Counted from the first letter of the stretch, positions 1 to 12,345 are shown. The stretch is DNA of 64,000 nucleotides from Sorghum bicolor (GCF_000003195.3 NC_012878.2:40526599-40590598), one strand, 5' to 3'. Notes: generated by a model from the letters alone, not told the origin. A program made the numbers and translations.

Positions 1-736
1 GTGCATTTGCTTAAGTGATTGCATCTAGTGGCACTTGGGGATCGTTCTAGCTGCGGTTTTCTTGTTACTCTTGGTGGTTGCTGCCACCTAGACGACTTGG
101 AGCAGCGGAGGAGCTTTGGCACGAGTTGGTGATTGTTCGTGGCCATCTCCCGGTGATTGTGAGGGGTCTTGTACCTTCCCCGACGGAGAGCTGAAAGGTA
201 ACTCTAGTGGATTGCTCGTGTCATTGAGTTACCTCAATTGTGGGTAGGTTCTTGTGGTGTCCTAGTGAGGACGAGGTTCGTGCTACACCTCTTAGCCACC
301 GAACCACCAAGTGTTGGTCGACACAATGGGGATGTAGCGTGCCGGCAAGCATGTGAACCTCAGGAGAAAATCGTGTGTCTCCATTGTGATTGTACTTTGG
401 ATTTCTCCCGATGATTGGACTTCATATTATTGATTGGTTCATCCCCTCTACGCGGTGGTATAAAGTTCAAACCATCTCTCTTACTTTCTTGCAAACTAGA
501 GTAGCTTACATACTTGTATAGAAACTTTAGGTAGCTCTCTAGTGTAAGTAGAGACATAGCTCTTGTGGGCCTAGTGATCATATCAACTAGAATTGTTGGA
601 TAGGTGGCTTGCAAACACCCCTTTAGAGCTAGAGCAAAAAGCTTCGCTTTGTTATTTACTAACCTCTTGCTCTAGTGATTTTGTAGAATTTTTTAATAGG
701 GTATTCACCCCCCTCTAGCCATATTAGGACCTTTCA
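1..736 (+). repeat. Copia (Maximus/SIRE-type) LTR, 3' part
   Basis: The stretch ends with a C-rich run, CACCCCCCTCTAG, followed about 20 bases later by a terminal CA at 735-736. That is the usual 3' end of Maximus/SIRE-type Copia LTRs of grasses. From base 737 the reading frame of the Tat element A gag is open, so the junction is sharp. No long coding region is seen. The 5' end lies outside the window, so a solo LTR and the 3' LTR of a full element cannot be told apart. The bases after the junction, GTTAC, would be one copy of the target duplication. The lineage call rests on the terminal motif only. Confidence 0.6.
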
Positions 737-3700
737 GTTACAGCTCCATCGGCTACTACAGCCGTTGCGGGTACAGAAGCTACTTCTCCTCCAAGCACAT
801 TAGGGATCACTAATGCGCAATCTACACCGATGACGACCAATCCATCAACATCAGACGGGCAAATCAAGCTTGCCACAGATCTATTGGCATCGGCAATGTC
901 GGGATCTGTTCCTCCCAATTGGTGGGGTTATGGTATGCCCCTAGAGATGATGGTGAAGACTCCTAGAACGTCTCAAGTGGCTGATATGACAGGCAAGGCT
1001 CCTATGGCATCGGCACCTCCAAATCCGCCGATGAATCAGAGTCCCCAGTACATTACAACTACTACTGCAAGACCTTACACTGGGAATTCTCAAGCTCCAA
1101 TGTTCTAGATGCCTAACGCATCGGCAGATTCAATGCCGACGCAGCAGAGGTTTATGACACAACCAGGGTATGTCAATTCGATGATGATACCCAATTACCA
1201 GTCATCGGCAGGGCCTATGCCGATGAATGCTAACAGTGGATGGACTGGGCAGTTTGTCTTTCCATAGCAGAATCATCAGGCTATAGGGTTTCAACAAGGA
1301 CCAATCCAACCTGGGTTTCAGAATCAAGGGTTGGTCAATCAGCCGATGAATCTTAGTCAGCAGATTGGTGGTCAGATGGTTAACCCAGTGTTCCATGCAG
1401 ATCGTGCACCTCAGAGACACGTGGAAGCATATCAGCAGGTGCCAGATCCACAACCGCCTCATCGGCAAGATGCCGATGCTTATTGGGCCGATAAGATAGC
1501 TGAAGTAATGAGAGACCAATTTGGGATAAAGCCCAAAGTCAACACTTACTCTTATCAGACACTGTATCCTTCTGAATATGATTTAATTCCACTTCCAAAT
1601 CGGTACAAGGTACCAGATTTCACTAAGTTTTCTGGACAGGATGATACATCGACTATGGAGCATGTCAATAGGTTCATCATCCAGTGTGGAGAAGCTGCTA
1701 ACAGAGATGAGTTAAGGGTTCGTCTGTTCTCATCATCTTTGTCTGGATCGGCTTTTACATGGTTTATTTCGTTACCTCCCAACTCAGTAATCACTTGGGC
1801 CGATCTAGAGAAGCAATTCCACAAATACTTCTTCTCTGGAGTTCATGAAAAGAAGATTACTGATTTGGTCAGATTGAAACAACGCAATGATGAATCGGTC
1901 AAAAGCTTTGTGCAGAGGTTGCGAGAAGTTAAGAATAAGTGCTATAGTCTAGTTTTGGATGATCGGCAGCTAGCCGATTTGGCTTTCCAGGGATTGCTGC
2001 CACATATCAGAGACAAGTATGCTTCTCAGGAGTTCGAGAGTTTGAGTCATTTGGTGCAGAGGATTTCTGACCAAGACATTAAACCTTTTGAACCCAAGAG
2101 AGCATGGAATAAAAATGTATCATTTGTCGATGAGGCAGCAAGCTCAGATTCTGATGAGGAACCAGTCATCGGCATGGCAGAGTGGGTGAAAAATAAGAAG
2201 CCGATGTCTTGCCCTTTTGGGCATAAAGAGCCAGAAAAATTTGCATTTGACATCACCAAGGCCGATAGAATATTTGACTTTCTACTTCAAGAAGGGCAAA
2301 TCAAGTTGTCACCCAATCATTTGGTTCCATCGGCTGAAGAATTAAAGAAGATGAAGTACTGCAAGTGGCACAATGCGACATCCCACAGTACAAATGAGTG
2401 CAAGGTTTTCAGGCAACAGCTGTAATCGGCTATAGAATCTGGGAGAATCAAGTTCGATAATTCTAAAGCTCAGAAGCCGATGAACATCGATCAACATCCT
2501 TTCCCAACAAATATGTTGGATTCTAAGGGAAAAACCAAGGTCTTGACGTCAGAAGCAGCTGAAAGGAGTGCATCGGTGGATCCTCAGCATCAGATTACTG
2601 CTGATGCCAAAGGAAAGGGTTTGATCTAGGAAGGAACTAGTTCAGGAAGGCCTCCCCGATCTGGCATTGTGATAACTCATAGAAGGCATCGGGAGACTTG
2701 GCAGCAACGTGAACATCGGTATCGGCGTCAACAAGAGGATCGTCGCCGGGAAGAGGACCAACGCCGACAGGAGTGGAATCGGCATAAAGATCACTGGAAC
2801 TGCCCGTTCTTTATCCATTGCTGGGAGGAAAACATTAAACTGTTTACTGTTAGAGATTGCCCTGAATGCAATGGTTATGATCGATATGATAGATTTAATC
2901 GGCAGTATCAAAACGATGATCGGCGATTTAATGGGCCGATTAGGGGAAGAACTTTAGTTCATGATCGGCTGGGGGGCAGGCTCAGTGTGCATGACAGACT
3001 TGGTGACCGTGTTGGGTATTTTCCCAGAAATCAAGAGGAGCTTGAAGAGATGGTCGATGCACGAGTTCCCGATGAGTTCATATTTTGTAGGGATGCTAAT
3101 ACCTATTGAGTGGAGTCAAGGGAAAGTCATCGCCCATCGGCAAGGCAGCCACAACTTCCTCCATGGTGTTCGGAGGGGCTGACTAGGACTCAGAAAATAA
3201 GGCTGCAGCGTGAAAGACGAGAAGATTTGAGCAAGGGAGAGAACTCTGGCAAGTCTGGAGATCAGCAGCAACCGGATCCTAAAGGGAAAGGACCATCGGC
3301 AGATGTTAACATGGTATTTATGTTGCCGATGGAGTTCCTTGCGCCGTCCAGTGATGATGAAGAGGTGAATTTTTCTGACCAGATAGCTCAGTTGGCTCTA
3401 GATCCAATGACGGCTATCTTTGAAAAACCTACCGACAATGAAAGACAGCATCTTAAAGCCCTGTTTGTCAAAGGTAGGGTTGATGGGCAGCCGATGACCA
3501 AGATACTTGTTGACGGTGGGGCTACTATCAACATTATGCCGTATGCAGTTTATCAGAAGCTTGGGAAAGGAGACCAGGACTTGACCAAGACCGATATGAT
3601 GCTGAAGGATTTTGAAGGAAATGTGTCTTCGGTTAAGGGAGCAGTATGTGTCGAGTTGACCATCGGCAGCAAAACCTTGCCGACAACTTTCTTCGTTATC

Positions 3701-3976
3701 AGTGGACAAGGTGCTTACAATCTACTGTTGGGAAGAGATTGGATTCATGCTAATTGTTGCATCCCATCAACAATGCACCAATGCTTGGTTCAGTGGGTAG
3801 GTGACAAGATTGAGATTGTCCTGGGAGATTCTTCTTATGTCATCGCATCGGCAGAAGCAGATACTTATGAAAGGACCAGGTGCATCTCGGGAGAGATTTG
3901 GGAGAAGGATTTCCTCAAAGTTGCTGATTATGAGATTCCACCGATCCAAGCAGTCGGTTCTGATGAGGAGTTTTAA
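737..3976 (+). pseudogene. Element A gag-protease, degenerate
   Basis: One reading frame runs from the Copia junction to 3976 and is broken by five in-frame stops (TAG 1106, TAG 1265, TAA 2423, TAG 2627, TGA 3107), with no frameshift. An N-terminal Gln/Pro/Met-rich part is followed by the gag capsid region at about 1600-2080 (FSGQDD, a tryptophan-containing helix, then a leucine-rich segment). A knuckle-like CKWHN...HSTNEC lies at about 2360-2401. A basic Arg-rich segment spans about 2670-3080. The aspartic protease follows, with active site VDGGATINIMP near 3510-3540 and the later LLLGRDWI near 3724. It should form the capsid and process the polyprotein. Its TAA stop shares a base with the pol ATG at 3976 (TAATG). 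Confidence 0.88.
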
Positions 3977-4310
3977 TGGATAGGTTCGCCGATGATGGAA
4001 AATTAGGCCAGGGGTTTACATTGGTCGATGATTTAGTAGAGGTAGATTTAGGTGATGGTGATAGGCCAAGGCCTACTTTTATTAGTGCTAAGTTAGATTC
4101 TGAGTGTAAGCAACAGTTAACCGATTTGTTAAAGGAATATAAAGATTGCTTTGCTTGGGATTATATCGAGATGCCTGGTTTGGACCGATCTATTGTTGAA
4201 CATCGGTTGCCGATCAAATCTGGATTTCGGCCATATCAGCAGCCAGCCTGCCGATGTAATCCTAATATTCTTCCTGATATTAAGGCCGAAATAACCAAAC
4301 TTATCGAAGC

Positions 4311-5354
4311 TGTCGAGGGTATCGGTAAGGGGTACCCTCAGCGACGCGCATTATGAGATTGCCCGTACGAAGGTCGAGACCCTCAATTCGACGCTCTGAT
4401 CTTACGTATGCGCCGCCATCGACTGTCGCAGCCTCGAAGACGGAAATAGCGTCGAGCGAATCGGTCAGGGCTCGAGCGACGACTGCCGTCGAAAACGGAA
4501 GCGGGCTCGAGCGAACCGAGAGGCGTCGGGCGCAAGGACACTGTCCGCCGCCTAACGCGCGCACGCGGGCCGGAGCATTAAATGCACCTGACGCTTCCCC
4601 ACCTAACACACGGGTCACGGAAGGCGTGATAGGGAACAAGCTTCTGTCCCATCGTTCTTTTTGCAGCCTTCCCACCGAACGACCCAGGGCGTGTCAGGAC
4701 GCAGGAAACAAGGATGGAACGTCTAATCGGGACCCCCTCGAGACACCCAAGGTCAGCGCTCCAGATATCAGCATATTACACGGCGTCCGACCCTCGACCG
4801 AACAGGGTCCCTTCCTAGGGACAAGTTGGGCGTCGACTGACAACACCACAGCTACCCCGCCGGATCCGCCACCATACCGTACAAGCATGCGACCTCAGAA
4901 CCAGCACAAGGCGGCTGGCAGGGCAGAACGCAGGAGCACGCGTAATCATCACCGGGCTATCAAGATGGGACGGCTCGAGGCCATGCCGTCGGAAGCCTCG
5001 AGTAGGTCAGCGCTCCATGCGGCTATCGATCCCTACTCTAACATCTACGCATGTACCCTGTGTCTCTCCTTGGAGCTATAAAAGGAGAGACTCAGGAATA
5101 GAAGAAGGGGACATCACAACACAAGACCACGCTCATACGTAGTAAAGCTCCACACTTCATACCACGCTTGTATTCGCCCCTGTACAAGCACTTAGGTGCA
5201 AGATAATACGAACTCTCTCCCCCCGCTGGACGTAGGGCCTTCTCTTGCCCGAACCAGGATAAATCTCTGTGTCTTCTTGCATCACCATCCGGGATAGGGA
5301 GCACGCATACAAATTTACTCGTTGGTGTGACCCCTCGGGGGAAAAACACCGACA
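4311..5354 (+). repeat. Element D 5' LTR
   Basis: It begins TGTCGAGGG and ends ACCGACA, and matches 17468-18512 along its whole length. A TATA box (TATAAAA) lies at 5077-5083, so transcription should start a little downstream. The target duplication GAAGC immediately precedes it. A 243-codon open frame in it is present in both LTRs and resembles nothing I recognise. Confidence 0.96.
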
Positions 5355-5356
5355 GT

Positions 5357-5375
5357 TGGCGCGCCAGGTAGGGGT
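5357..5375 (+). other. Element D primer binding site
   Basis: TGGCGCGCCAGGTAGGGGT starts two bases after the 5' LTR, the position where a tRNA 3' end (CCA) primes minus-strand synthesis. I do not assign the tRNA isoacceptor. The same motif, reverse complemented, lies next to the LTR of the small element at 30527-30544. Confidence 0.85.
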
Positions 5376-5412
5376 CCTGCGTGTTTTTCATCGATTTCCC
5401 ACTACTTTCCGG

Positions 5413-8400
5413 ATGGCTACTCTTGCCTCGCCGCTTCCGCGCTCCACGGTGATTTGGTTTGGGAGTCTCGAGTTCATGTCTACGGGCTCCGGCTACGACA
5501 TGATCTTGCTCTCAGTCAAAGGACCAGGAGGAGTCTGCGTTACGCCAGCACGGTTGAAGGCCCCGAGACGCCCTCACCACCATGCCTCCCCGCCTAAGAA
5601 GAGGCACGGACAGCACCACCGCGGCCCTTCTGCTTCAGCACGACCAACAACTCGTGCGAGGCAGGATGTGGGCCACAAGTCGGCAGCACCATGTGACGGA
5701 GCAACAAGTGCGACGACTCAGCACCGCGCGACGACGGGAGGGGACGCGTCTCGCGCCCTCTCCCCCACCGCAGCTAGGCTACTTCCACACGGGTTGTTCT
5801 CTCCAAGGGCGGCACTGCCGTTCGGAATGGACAACGCCGCGGCGTCACTCGCCAGGACGATATGCCCAAACGCCCAGACGTACGTGGAAAGACCCATGGT
5901 CCTCCCACATAGCTCTGAAGCACGGCGGCCGGCGTCCGAGCTGCCGGACCTTTCCCGAGTACGAGGCCTCCGTCGTCTAGGCCCTGGACGATACTCGATC
6001 ACCTCCCTCAGGCAACGATTGCTGGAGGAAGGACGTGGGTGTTTTTACGCCGCCGAACCGGACTCCGACTCCGAGACAGACAGCTATGACCCTACGAGGG
6101 AATGTTATCACATCGACGGGGCGGTAGAAACTACTGACGAGACACGGGATGCTGCTGCGGGTGGTCGAGCCCCCGCGGCGCGAGAAGACCCCAGGACGCC
6201 TGGGAACGACGGACAAGTCGACCCCCCACCTCAGGAAGACAGAATCGCGCAGCTCGCGCAGCTGCGGGAGCTCAAAATGAAGCTCGACGAAGACCGCGAG
6301 CGCCTCGTCCTGCTCGAGCAAATCCTCGAACAAGACCTGCCCTACCCGCCGGGCGGAAGTGTCCGCAGACGCGCTCGAGAGGTACATTGACAAATCGTCG
6401 GTGACGCAGAGGCGGAGCAACCTGTCAGCCGTTTCCCTCGAGCAGGCCAGAATGTAGTGGCAGCGACGATGCTGCTACGTAACATGCCAGAGCCGTCGAA
6501 TTCCCAGGCCCGACGCATTCGAGATGAAGTTCAGACATTGCTCCAGGTGGCAGCAGTTCAACAAGCCGAAAGTTCGGCGTCTCGACGAGGAGCTGCCACA
6601 GAGAAGCGCGACGAACAGCCTCTAAACGAAGAGGAGGTGTCAGTCCATCAACAACCTCCCCCTCGAGGTAGAAAGACCGCTCTCATCCTCCCTGCCGACA
6701 ATCAACGTCGACACGACGCGCGGCACGACATCAAAGAAAATAGACGCCGCCGGCACGGAGACGCGGAAGAACGTGGTTATAGCGCGCATCGCGGTGGGAG
6801 ATACGACAGCGACGAGGACCGGGTGGCCCCCGAGCCACCGGGCCCGCGGGTGTTCAGCAGGGCGATTCGCAGCACGCCCCTGCCCAATCCGTTTCGACCC
6901 CCGACCAGCATCGCGAAGTACAAACGGAGAGACCAAACCTGAGTTATGGCTGGCCGATTTCAGGTTGGCCTGTCAGCTAGGTGGCGCTCGAGGTGATGAC
7001 CGAGCCATCATCAGACAGCTACCCCTTTTCCTCTCCGACACCGCCCGTCGATGGCTCGAGGAACTCCCTGCCAATCAGATCCACAACTGGGTTGATCTGG
7101 TCAGAGTCTTCGAGGGTAACTTCAAAGGGACCTACATACGGCCAGGGAACTCGTGGGACCTCAGCAAATGCAAGCAGAAGTCAGGAGAAACTCTTCGGGA
7201 GTACGCTCGACGCTTCTCGAAGCAGCGCACTGAGTTGCCGCACATCCCTGACCACGACGTCATCTTGGCGTTTGTCTCGGGCACCACCAGTCGAGACTTG
7301 GTGCGGGAATTAGGTCGCAATCGACCTCAGACCGTCGACGAGCTGATGGACGTAGTAGCTAACTACGCGGCAGGGGAGGAGGCAGTCGGCGCCTTCTTCA
7401 GCTCAGAAGGAAGAAAAGGCAAGCAGCCCATCGGTGAAGATGGGACTTCCAGTCGAGGCCTCAAGAAAAATAAAAAGAAGCAGAAAGTGCGGCAGTTCCA
7501 CCGGGAAGATTCAGATGACAACCTCGTCGCCGCCATGGATCGAAAGAAGCCGCGAGGCCCTCCGGATGGAGGCATCTTCGACAAGATGTTGGAGGAGCCG
7601 TGCCCTTACCATAAGGGGGGCGCCAACCACAAACTCAAGGACTGTCGTATGCTGAGAAAGCATTTCGACGGTCAGGGGTTCAAAAAAGATACGCGTGATG
7701 ACTCCAAGAAAGAGAAGGCTGGCGGCAAGGAGGACAACAAAGATGACGACGGCTTCCCCGCCGTCCACGACTGCTACATGATCTATGGCGGGCCTTCGAC
7801 TCGGTTGACCACGAGGCAGCGCAAAAGGGAGCGTCGCGAAGTCTTTGCAGCAAGAATGGCGGTGCCCCAATACCTTAGCTGGTCGAGCACTCCCATCACT
7901 TTCGACCAAGAAGACCACCCTGACAAGGTAGTCGCCCTAGGCGTCTACCCGCTCGTCGTCGACCCCATCATCGTCAACACCCGACTCTCGAAAGTGCTGA
8001 TGGATGGTGGTAGCAGCCTCAACATCATCTACCTCGAGACCCTCGATCTCCTCGGCATCGATAGAGGACGCCTCCAGCCAAGCGCCGGCGGTTTCCATGG
8101 CGTCGTACCAGGGAAAAAGGCACTGCCAGTAGGTCGAATCGACCTACCGGTCTGCTTCGGCACGGCGGCCAACTTCAGGAAGGAGACCCTCACCTTTGAG
8201 GTGGTTGGGTTCCGAGGCACGTACCACGCCATCATCGGGCGCCCGGGCTACGCCAAGTTCATGGCTATACCCAACTACACATACTTGAAGCTGAAGATGC
8301 CTGGTCCCAAAGGCGTCATCACTGTCAGTTCCTCCTTCGAGCACGCGTACGAGTGCGACGTCGAGTGCGTCGAGTACGGGGTGGCGGTCGAGAGCTCCAC

Positions 8401-8563
8401 CGAGCTCGTTGCAAAGCTCGAGGCCATGGCCGCTGAGGCTCCAGAGCCTAAGCGTCATGCGGGCAGCTTCGAGGCGGCGGAAGGAACTAAGAAGATCCCG
8501 CTCGACCCCAACAACTCCAACGGCAAGGTGCTAACGATCAGCACCGACCTCGACCCCAAATAG
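5413..8563 (+). pseudogene. Element D gag-protease, with stop codons and one frameshift
   Basis: The first ATG after the PBS at 5413 opens a Pro/Arg/Ala-rich segment. It runs to TGA at 6388-6390 and is open again in the same frame to 6942. Near 6921 (an A run in ACAAACGG) the frame shifts. The gag capsid region then reads at about 6935-7390 (WLADF, WLEELP, YARRFSKQR). A lysine-rich linker and a CPYHKGGANHKLKDC knuckle-like motif follow at about 7590-7640. The protease active site is DGGSSLNIIY near 8000. The frame ends at TAG 8561-8563, but pol continues in the same frame beyond it. The capsid and protease assignments rest on motifs. Confidence 0.85.
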
Positions 8564-11500
8564 GAAGCCGTGCTCGTCGACTTTCTCCGTGCAAATGCTG
8601 ATATGTTTGCATGGAGTCCCTCGGACATGCCAGGCATACCGAGGGAAGTCGCCGAGCACTCCTTGGAAATTCGAGCCGGTTCCAAGCCAGTGAAGCAGCG
8701 GTTGCGCCGATTCGACGAGGAAAAGCGCAAGATCATTGGCGAGGAAGTCCACAAGCTTTTGACGGCCGGATTCATCAAGGAGGTTCATCATCCTGACTGG
8801 TTAGCGAACCCTGTATTAGTTAAGAAAAAGAATGGGAAAATGAGGATGTGTGTCGATTATACTAGTTTGAATAAAGCATGTCCAAAAGTTCCCTTTCCAT
8901 TGCCACGCATTGATCAGATTGTCGATTCTACCGCGGGATGTGAAACCCTTTCTTTCCTTGATGCTTATTCTGGTTACCACCAAATAAAAATGAAAGAGTC
9001 CGACCAGCTCGCGACCTCTTTCATCACACCTTTCGGGATGTATTGCTACGTGACCATGCCATTTGGGCTTCGAAACGCGGGAGCCACGTATCAACGTTGC
9101 ATGCTCCACGTATTTGGCGAACATATAGGCTCAACGGTCGAGGCCTACGTCGACGACATTGTCGTCAAGTCAAAGCGACGAGGAGACCTGATCCAGGACC
9201 TCGAGGTTGCCTTCAGCTGCTTACGCACCAGCCGGATCAAGCTCAATCCCGAGAAGTGCGTTTTCGGCGTGCCTCGAGGCATGCTCCTAGGATATATCAT
9301 TTCGCAGCGCGGTATCGAGGCCAACCCCGAGAAAGTCTCGGCCATCACGAAAATGGGGCCAATCCGAGACATCAAGGGTGTGCAGAGAGTCACGGGGTGC
9401 CTGGCGGCTCTGAGCCGTTTCATCTCGAGACTAGGAGAAAAGGCATTACCATTATATCGACTCCTAAAGAAGGTCGAGCGCTTTTCTTGGACCCCCGAGG
9501 CCGAGGAAGCACTCGAAAAACTGAAAAAGACGCTGACCTCGGCACCAGTCCTGGTTCCACCTCAACCTGCAGAGCCGCTGCTCCTCTACGTCGCGTCGAC
9601 GACCCAGGTCGTCAGCGCGGCGGTGGTGGTCGAGAGGCAGGAGGAGGGACACGCGTTACCGGTTCAGAGGCCAGTATATTTCGTCAGCGAGGTGCTTTCG
9701 GAAACCAAAGCACGTTACCCCCAAATCCAGAAGCTGATTTATGCCGTAATCCTTGCTCGTCGCAAGCTGCAGCATTACTTCCTCGGCCACCCCATCACGG
9801 TGGTCTCGTCTTTTCCTTTAGGCGAAATAATCCAGAGCAAAGAAGCCACGGGAAGAATAGCAAAATGGTCCGTCGAGCTCATGAGTGAGACTCTCACTTA
9901 TGCGCCTCGAAAGGCCATCAAATCGCAGGCCCTGGTAGACTTCATCGCAGAATGGACGGACACCCAGCTCCCCCCAACCCAGGTCCAGGCGGAACTATGG
10001 ACGATGTATTTCGATGGGTCGCTCATGAAAACAGGAGCCGGAGCCGGCCTGCTGTTCATCTCACCCTTGGGCGTCCACATGAGGTACATAATCAGGATTC
10101 ATTTTGCCGCATCTAACAATGTCGCAGAATATGAGGCCCTCGTCAACGGTCTCAAGATCGCTATCGAGTTAGGAGTCCGACGCCTCGACGTCCGAGGCGA
10201 CTCCCAACTCGTCATCGACCAGGTAATGAAAACCTCGAGTTGCCACGACCCAAAAATGGAAGCGTACTGCAAGGAGGTCCGTCGACTCGAAGACAGGTTC
10301 CACGGCCTCGAGCTTGTCCATGTCGCTCGACGCTACAACGAGGCAGCCGACGAACTCGCCAAGATCGCATCTACCAGAGGCACAGTGCCGCCTGATGCAT
10401 TCTCAAAGGATCTTCACGAGCCATCCGTCGACCTAGGCACGGGGGCTGGCGTCGACACCACCATCGCCCAACCAACCAATGCTGTCGATGCGCTCCTGAT
10501 GGAGGAAGAGGTGATGGAGATAGAACGACGACCGGGTCGACCATTCGATTGGCGCACACCGTTCCTCGACTGCCTTATCCGCGGTGAGTTGCCAGAAGAC
10601 AAGACAGAAGCTCGTCGTATCGCTCGACGGGCCAAATCATATGTGATCTATGGCGAAGACAATGAGCTATATCGACGGAGCCCGACGAGGGTCTTACAAC
10701 GTTGCATCACCGTAGAGGAAGGCCGAAAACTCCTCAATGACCTGCACTCGGGGGCTTGTGGCCACCACGCCGCCCCACGGACCCTTGTAGGAAACGCTTT
10801 TGTGCAAGGCTTTTACTGGCCAACGGCCGTGGCGGATGCCATCGAGCTCGTATGCTCGTGTCATGGGTGCCAATTCTACGCCAAACAGACGCATCTGCCC
10901 GCCCACGCTCTTCAGATGATCCCCATCACCTGGCCGTTTGCGGTATGGGGGCTCGATTTAGTAGGACCTCTACAAAAGGTGAAAGGAGGGTATACCCATT
11001 TGCTGGTGGCCATCGACAAGTTCTCCAAATGGATCGAGGCTCGACCCATCACCAACATCCGCTCCGAGCAGGCCGTCCTTTTCTTCTCCGACATCATCCA
11101 TCGGTTTGGGATCCCCAATGTCATCATCACCGACAACGGCACCCAGTTCACCGGCAGAAAGTTCTTGGATTTCTGCGATCAGCATCACATCCGTGTGAAC
11201 TGGTCTGCAGTAGCCCACCCTCGAACTAACGGCCAGGTCGAGCGTGCCAACGGCATGATTTTGCAAGGACTCAAGCCAAGGATCTACAATCGATTGAAGA
11301 AATTCGGCAAGAAATGGGTCGAGGAGCTTTCCTCAGTCCTATGGAGCCTTAGGACAACGCCAAGCAGGGCCACAAAATACACCCCGTTCTTCATGGTCTA
11401 CGGCTCTGAAGCTATCCTCCCCACAGACCTCGAGTATGGGTCACCACGACTCAAGGCTTACAACGAGCAATCGAACAAAGAGACTCAGGAAAACGCGGTC

Positions 11501-11791
11501 GACCAACTCGAGGAGGCTCGAGACATGGCCCTCCTCAACTCTGCTAGATATCAGCAGAGACTCCGACGCTACCACGACAAGCACGTGCGCAAGAGGGACC
11601 TCAACGTAGGCGACCTTGTCCTACGACGCCGGCAAAGCAACCAAGGACGCCACAAGCTGACCCCACCTTGGGAAGGCCCGTATGTGGTGGCCGAGGTCCT
11701 TAAGCCAGGAACGTACAAATTGGCGGACGAAAAGGGGGCAGTCTTCACCAACGCATGGAACATCGAACAGCTACGTCGATTCTACCCCTAG
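8564..11791 (+). CDS. Element D pol: RT, dual RNase H, integrase
   Basis: A 1075-codon open frame follows TAG 8561 with no other break. In order: linker with MFAWSPSDMPGIP (near 8605), RT with RMCVDY (near 8840) and the catalytic YVDD at 9146-9157, a first degenerate RNase H, a second RNase H with MYFDGS near 10005, and an integrase. The integrase has an HH...CC zinc-binding start (about 10745-10875), catalytic Asp in LDLVGP (near 10954), DNGTQF near 11131 and Glu in GQVERANG near 11235. A C-terminal barrel-like segment (HDKHVRKRDLNVGDLVL) ends the protein. It has no ATG of its own at the start, so it must be made as a fusion with gag-pro or through the TAG. Confidence 0.92.
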   Translation, partial: EAVLVDFLRANADMFAWSPSDMPGIPREVAEHSLEIRAGSKPVKQRLRRFDEEKRKIIGEEVHKLLTAGFIKEVHHPDWLANPVLVKKKNGKMRMCVDYTSLNKACPKVPFPLPRIDQIVDSTAGCETLSFLDAYSGYHQIKMKESDQLATSFITPFGMYCYVTMPFGLRNAGATYQRCMLHVFGEHIGSTVEAYVDDIVVKSKRRGDLIQDLEVAFSCLRTSRIKLNPEKCVFGVPRGMLLGYIISQRGIEANPEKVSAITKMGPIRDIKGVQRVTGCLAALSRFISRLGEKALPLYRLLKKVERFSWTPEAEEALEKLKKTLTSAPVLVPPQPAEPLLLYVASTTQVVSAAVVVERQEEGHALPVQRPVYFVSEVLSETKARYPQIQKLIYAVILARRKLQHYFLGHPITVVSSFPLGEIIQSKEATGRIAKWSVELMSETLTYAPRKAIKSQALVDFIAEWTDTQLPPTQVQAELWTMYFDGSLMKTGAGAGLLFISPLGVHMRYIIRIHFAASNNVAEYEALVNGLKIAIELGVRRLDVRGDSQLVIDQVMKTSSCHDPKMEAYCKEVRRLEDRFHGLELVHVARRYNEAADELAKIASTRGTVPPDAFSKDLHEPSVDLGTGAGVDTTIAQPTNAVDALLMEEEVMEIERRPGRPFDWRTPFLDCLIRGELPEDKTEARRIARRAKSYVIYGEDNELYRRSPTRVLQRCITVEEGRKLLNDLHSGACGHHAAPRTLVGNAFVQGFYWPTAVADAIELVCSCHGCQFYAKQTHLPAHALQMIPITWPFAVWGLDLVGPLQKVKGGYTHLLVAIDKFSKWIEARPITNIRSEQAVLFFSDIIHRFGIPNVIITDNGTQFTGRKFLDFCDQHHIRVNWSAVAHPRTNGQVERANGMILQGLKPRIYNRLKKFGKKWVEELSSVLWSLRTTPSRATKYTPFFMVYGSEAILPTDLEYGSPRLKAYNEQSNKETQENAVDQLEEARDMALLNSARYQQRLRRYHDKHVRKRDLNVGDLVLRRRQSNQGRHKLTPPWEGPYVVAEVLKPGTYKLADEKGAVFTNAWNIEQLRRFYP

Positions 11792-12345
11792 AAGTCCTAG
11801 ACTTACGATCCTACTTTTTGTACGAAGACTTTGTAAATGAACGCATGAATAAATAAAGTCTTTCCCTCGAGCGGCTTCTTTCTGTACCAAAAATAGTTAC
11901 GAGTTATAGTCTCGACGTCAAAAGGGGATGCCGACCATGACCCATCGTAGTCCGCACCCCCTCGGGGGCTACCAGAGGGACGACCCCTCCCCAAGCGTCG
12001 AAAAAGCCAAGAAATTTTCTTTTCTTGCTTGGTAAACCTTGCACGGTTCGAGTAGCCAAGGCACCTCGAGCCCCTCAAAGGCCGAGGGATAATGAGCCCG
12101 AAAACTCCCACGCCCCTGGGCTACGGAAACTCTACTCACTTCCTCACCCTTGAGGAAATCGAGGTTGTTTCTGACGAAAGGTCGAGCAAGGGATACAAAC
12201 GTAGGAACAAAGAGAAACAAAGGAACCTCGAGCGGAAAGACAAATAAGCAGTTAACAATTACGAAAAGATACTATATCACGTAACAGCAAAATTAATAAA
12301 GTATCGTACAAGGGGCCTCAGGCGCCCTGAGCAGGCTCGCAGGCC
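11792..12345. other. Element D convergent intergenic region
   Basis: This is non-coding sequence between the 3' ends of pol (plus) and the antisense gene (minus). AATAAATAAAG near 11848 could serve as a polyadenylation signal for plus-strand transcripts. The paired hairpins seen in elements A and B are not found here. Confidence 0.5.

Noticed and set aside
360..614. A small minus-strand ORF in the Copia LTR
   Set aside because: LTR sequence; no family match or start context.
4353..5081. A 242-codon open frame in the element D 5' LTR (also at 17501-18163)
   Set aside because: It lies wholly in the LTR before the TATA box, has no recognisable domain, and its second copy is only LTR duplication.
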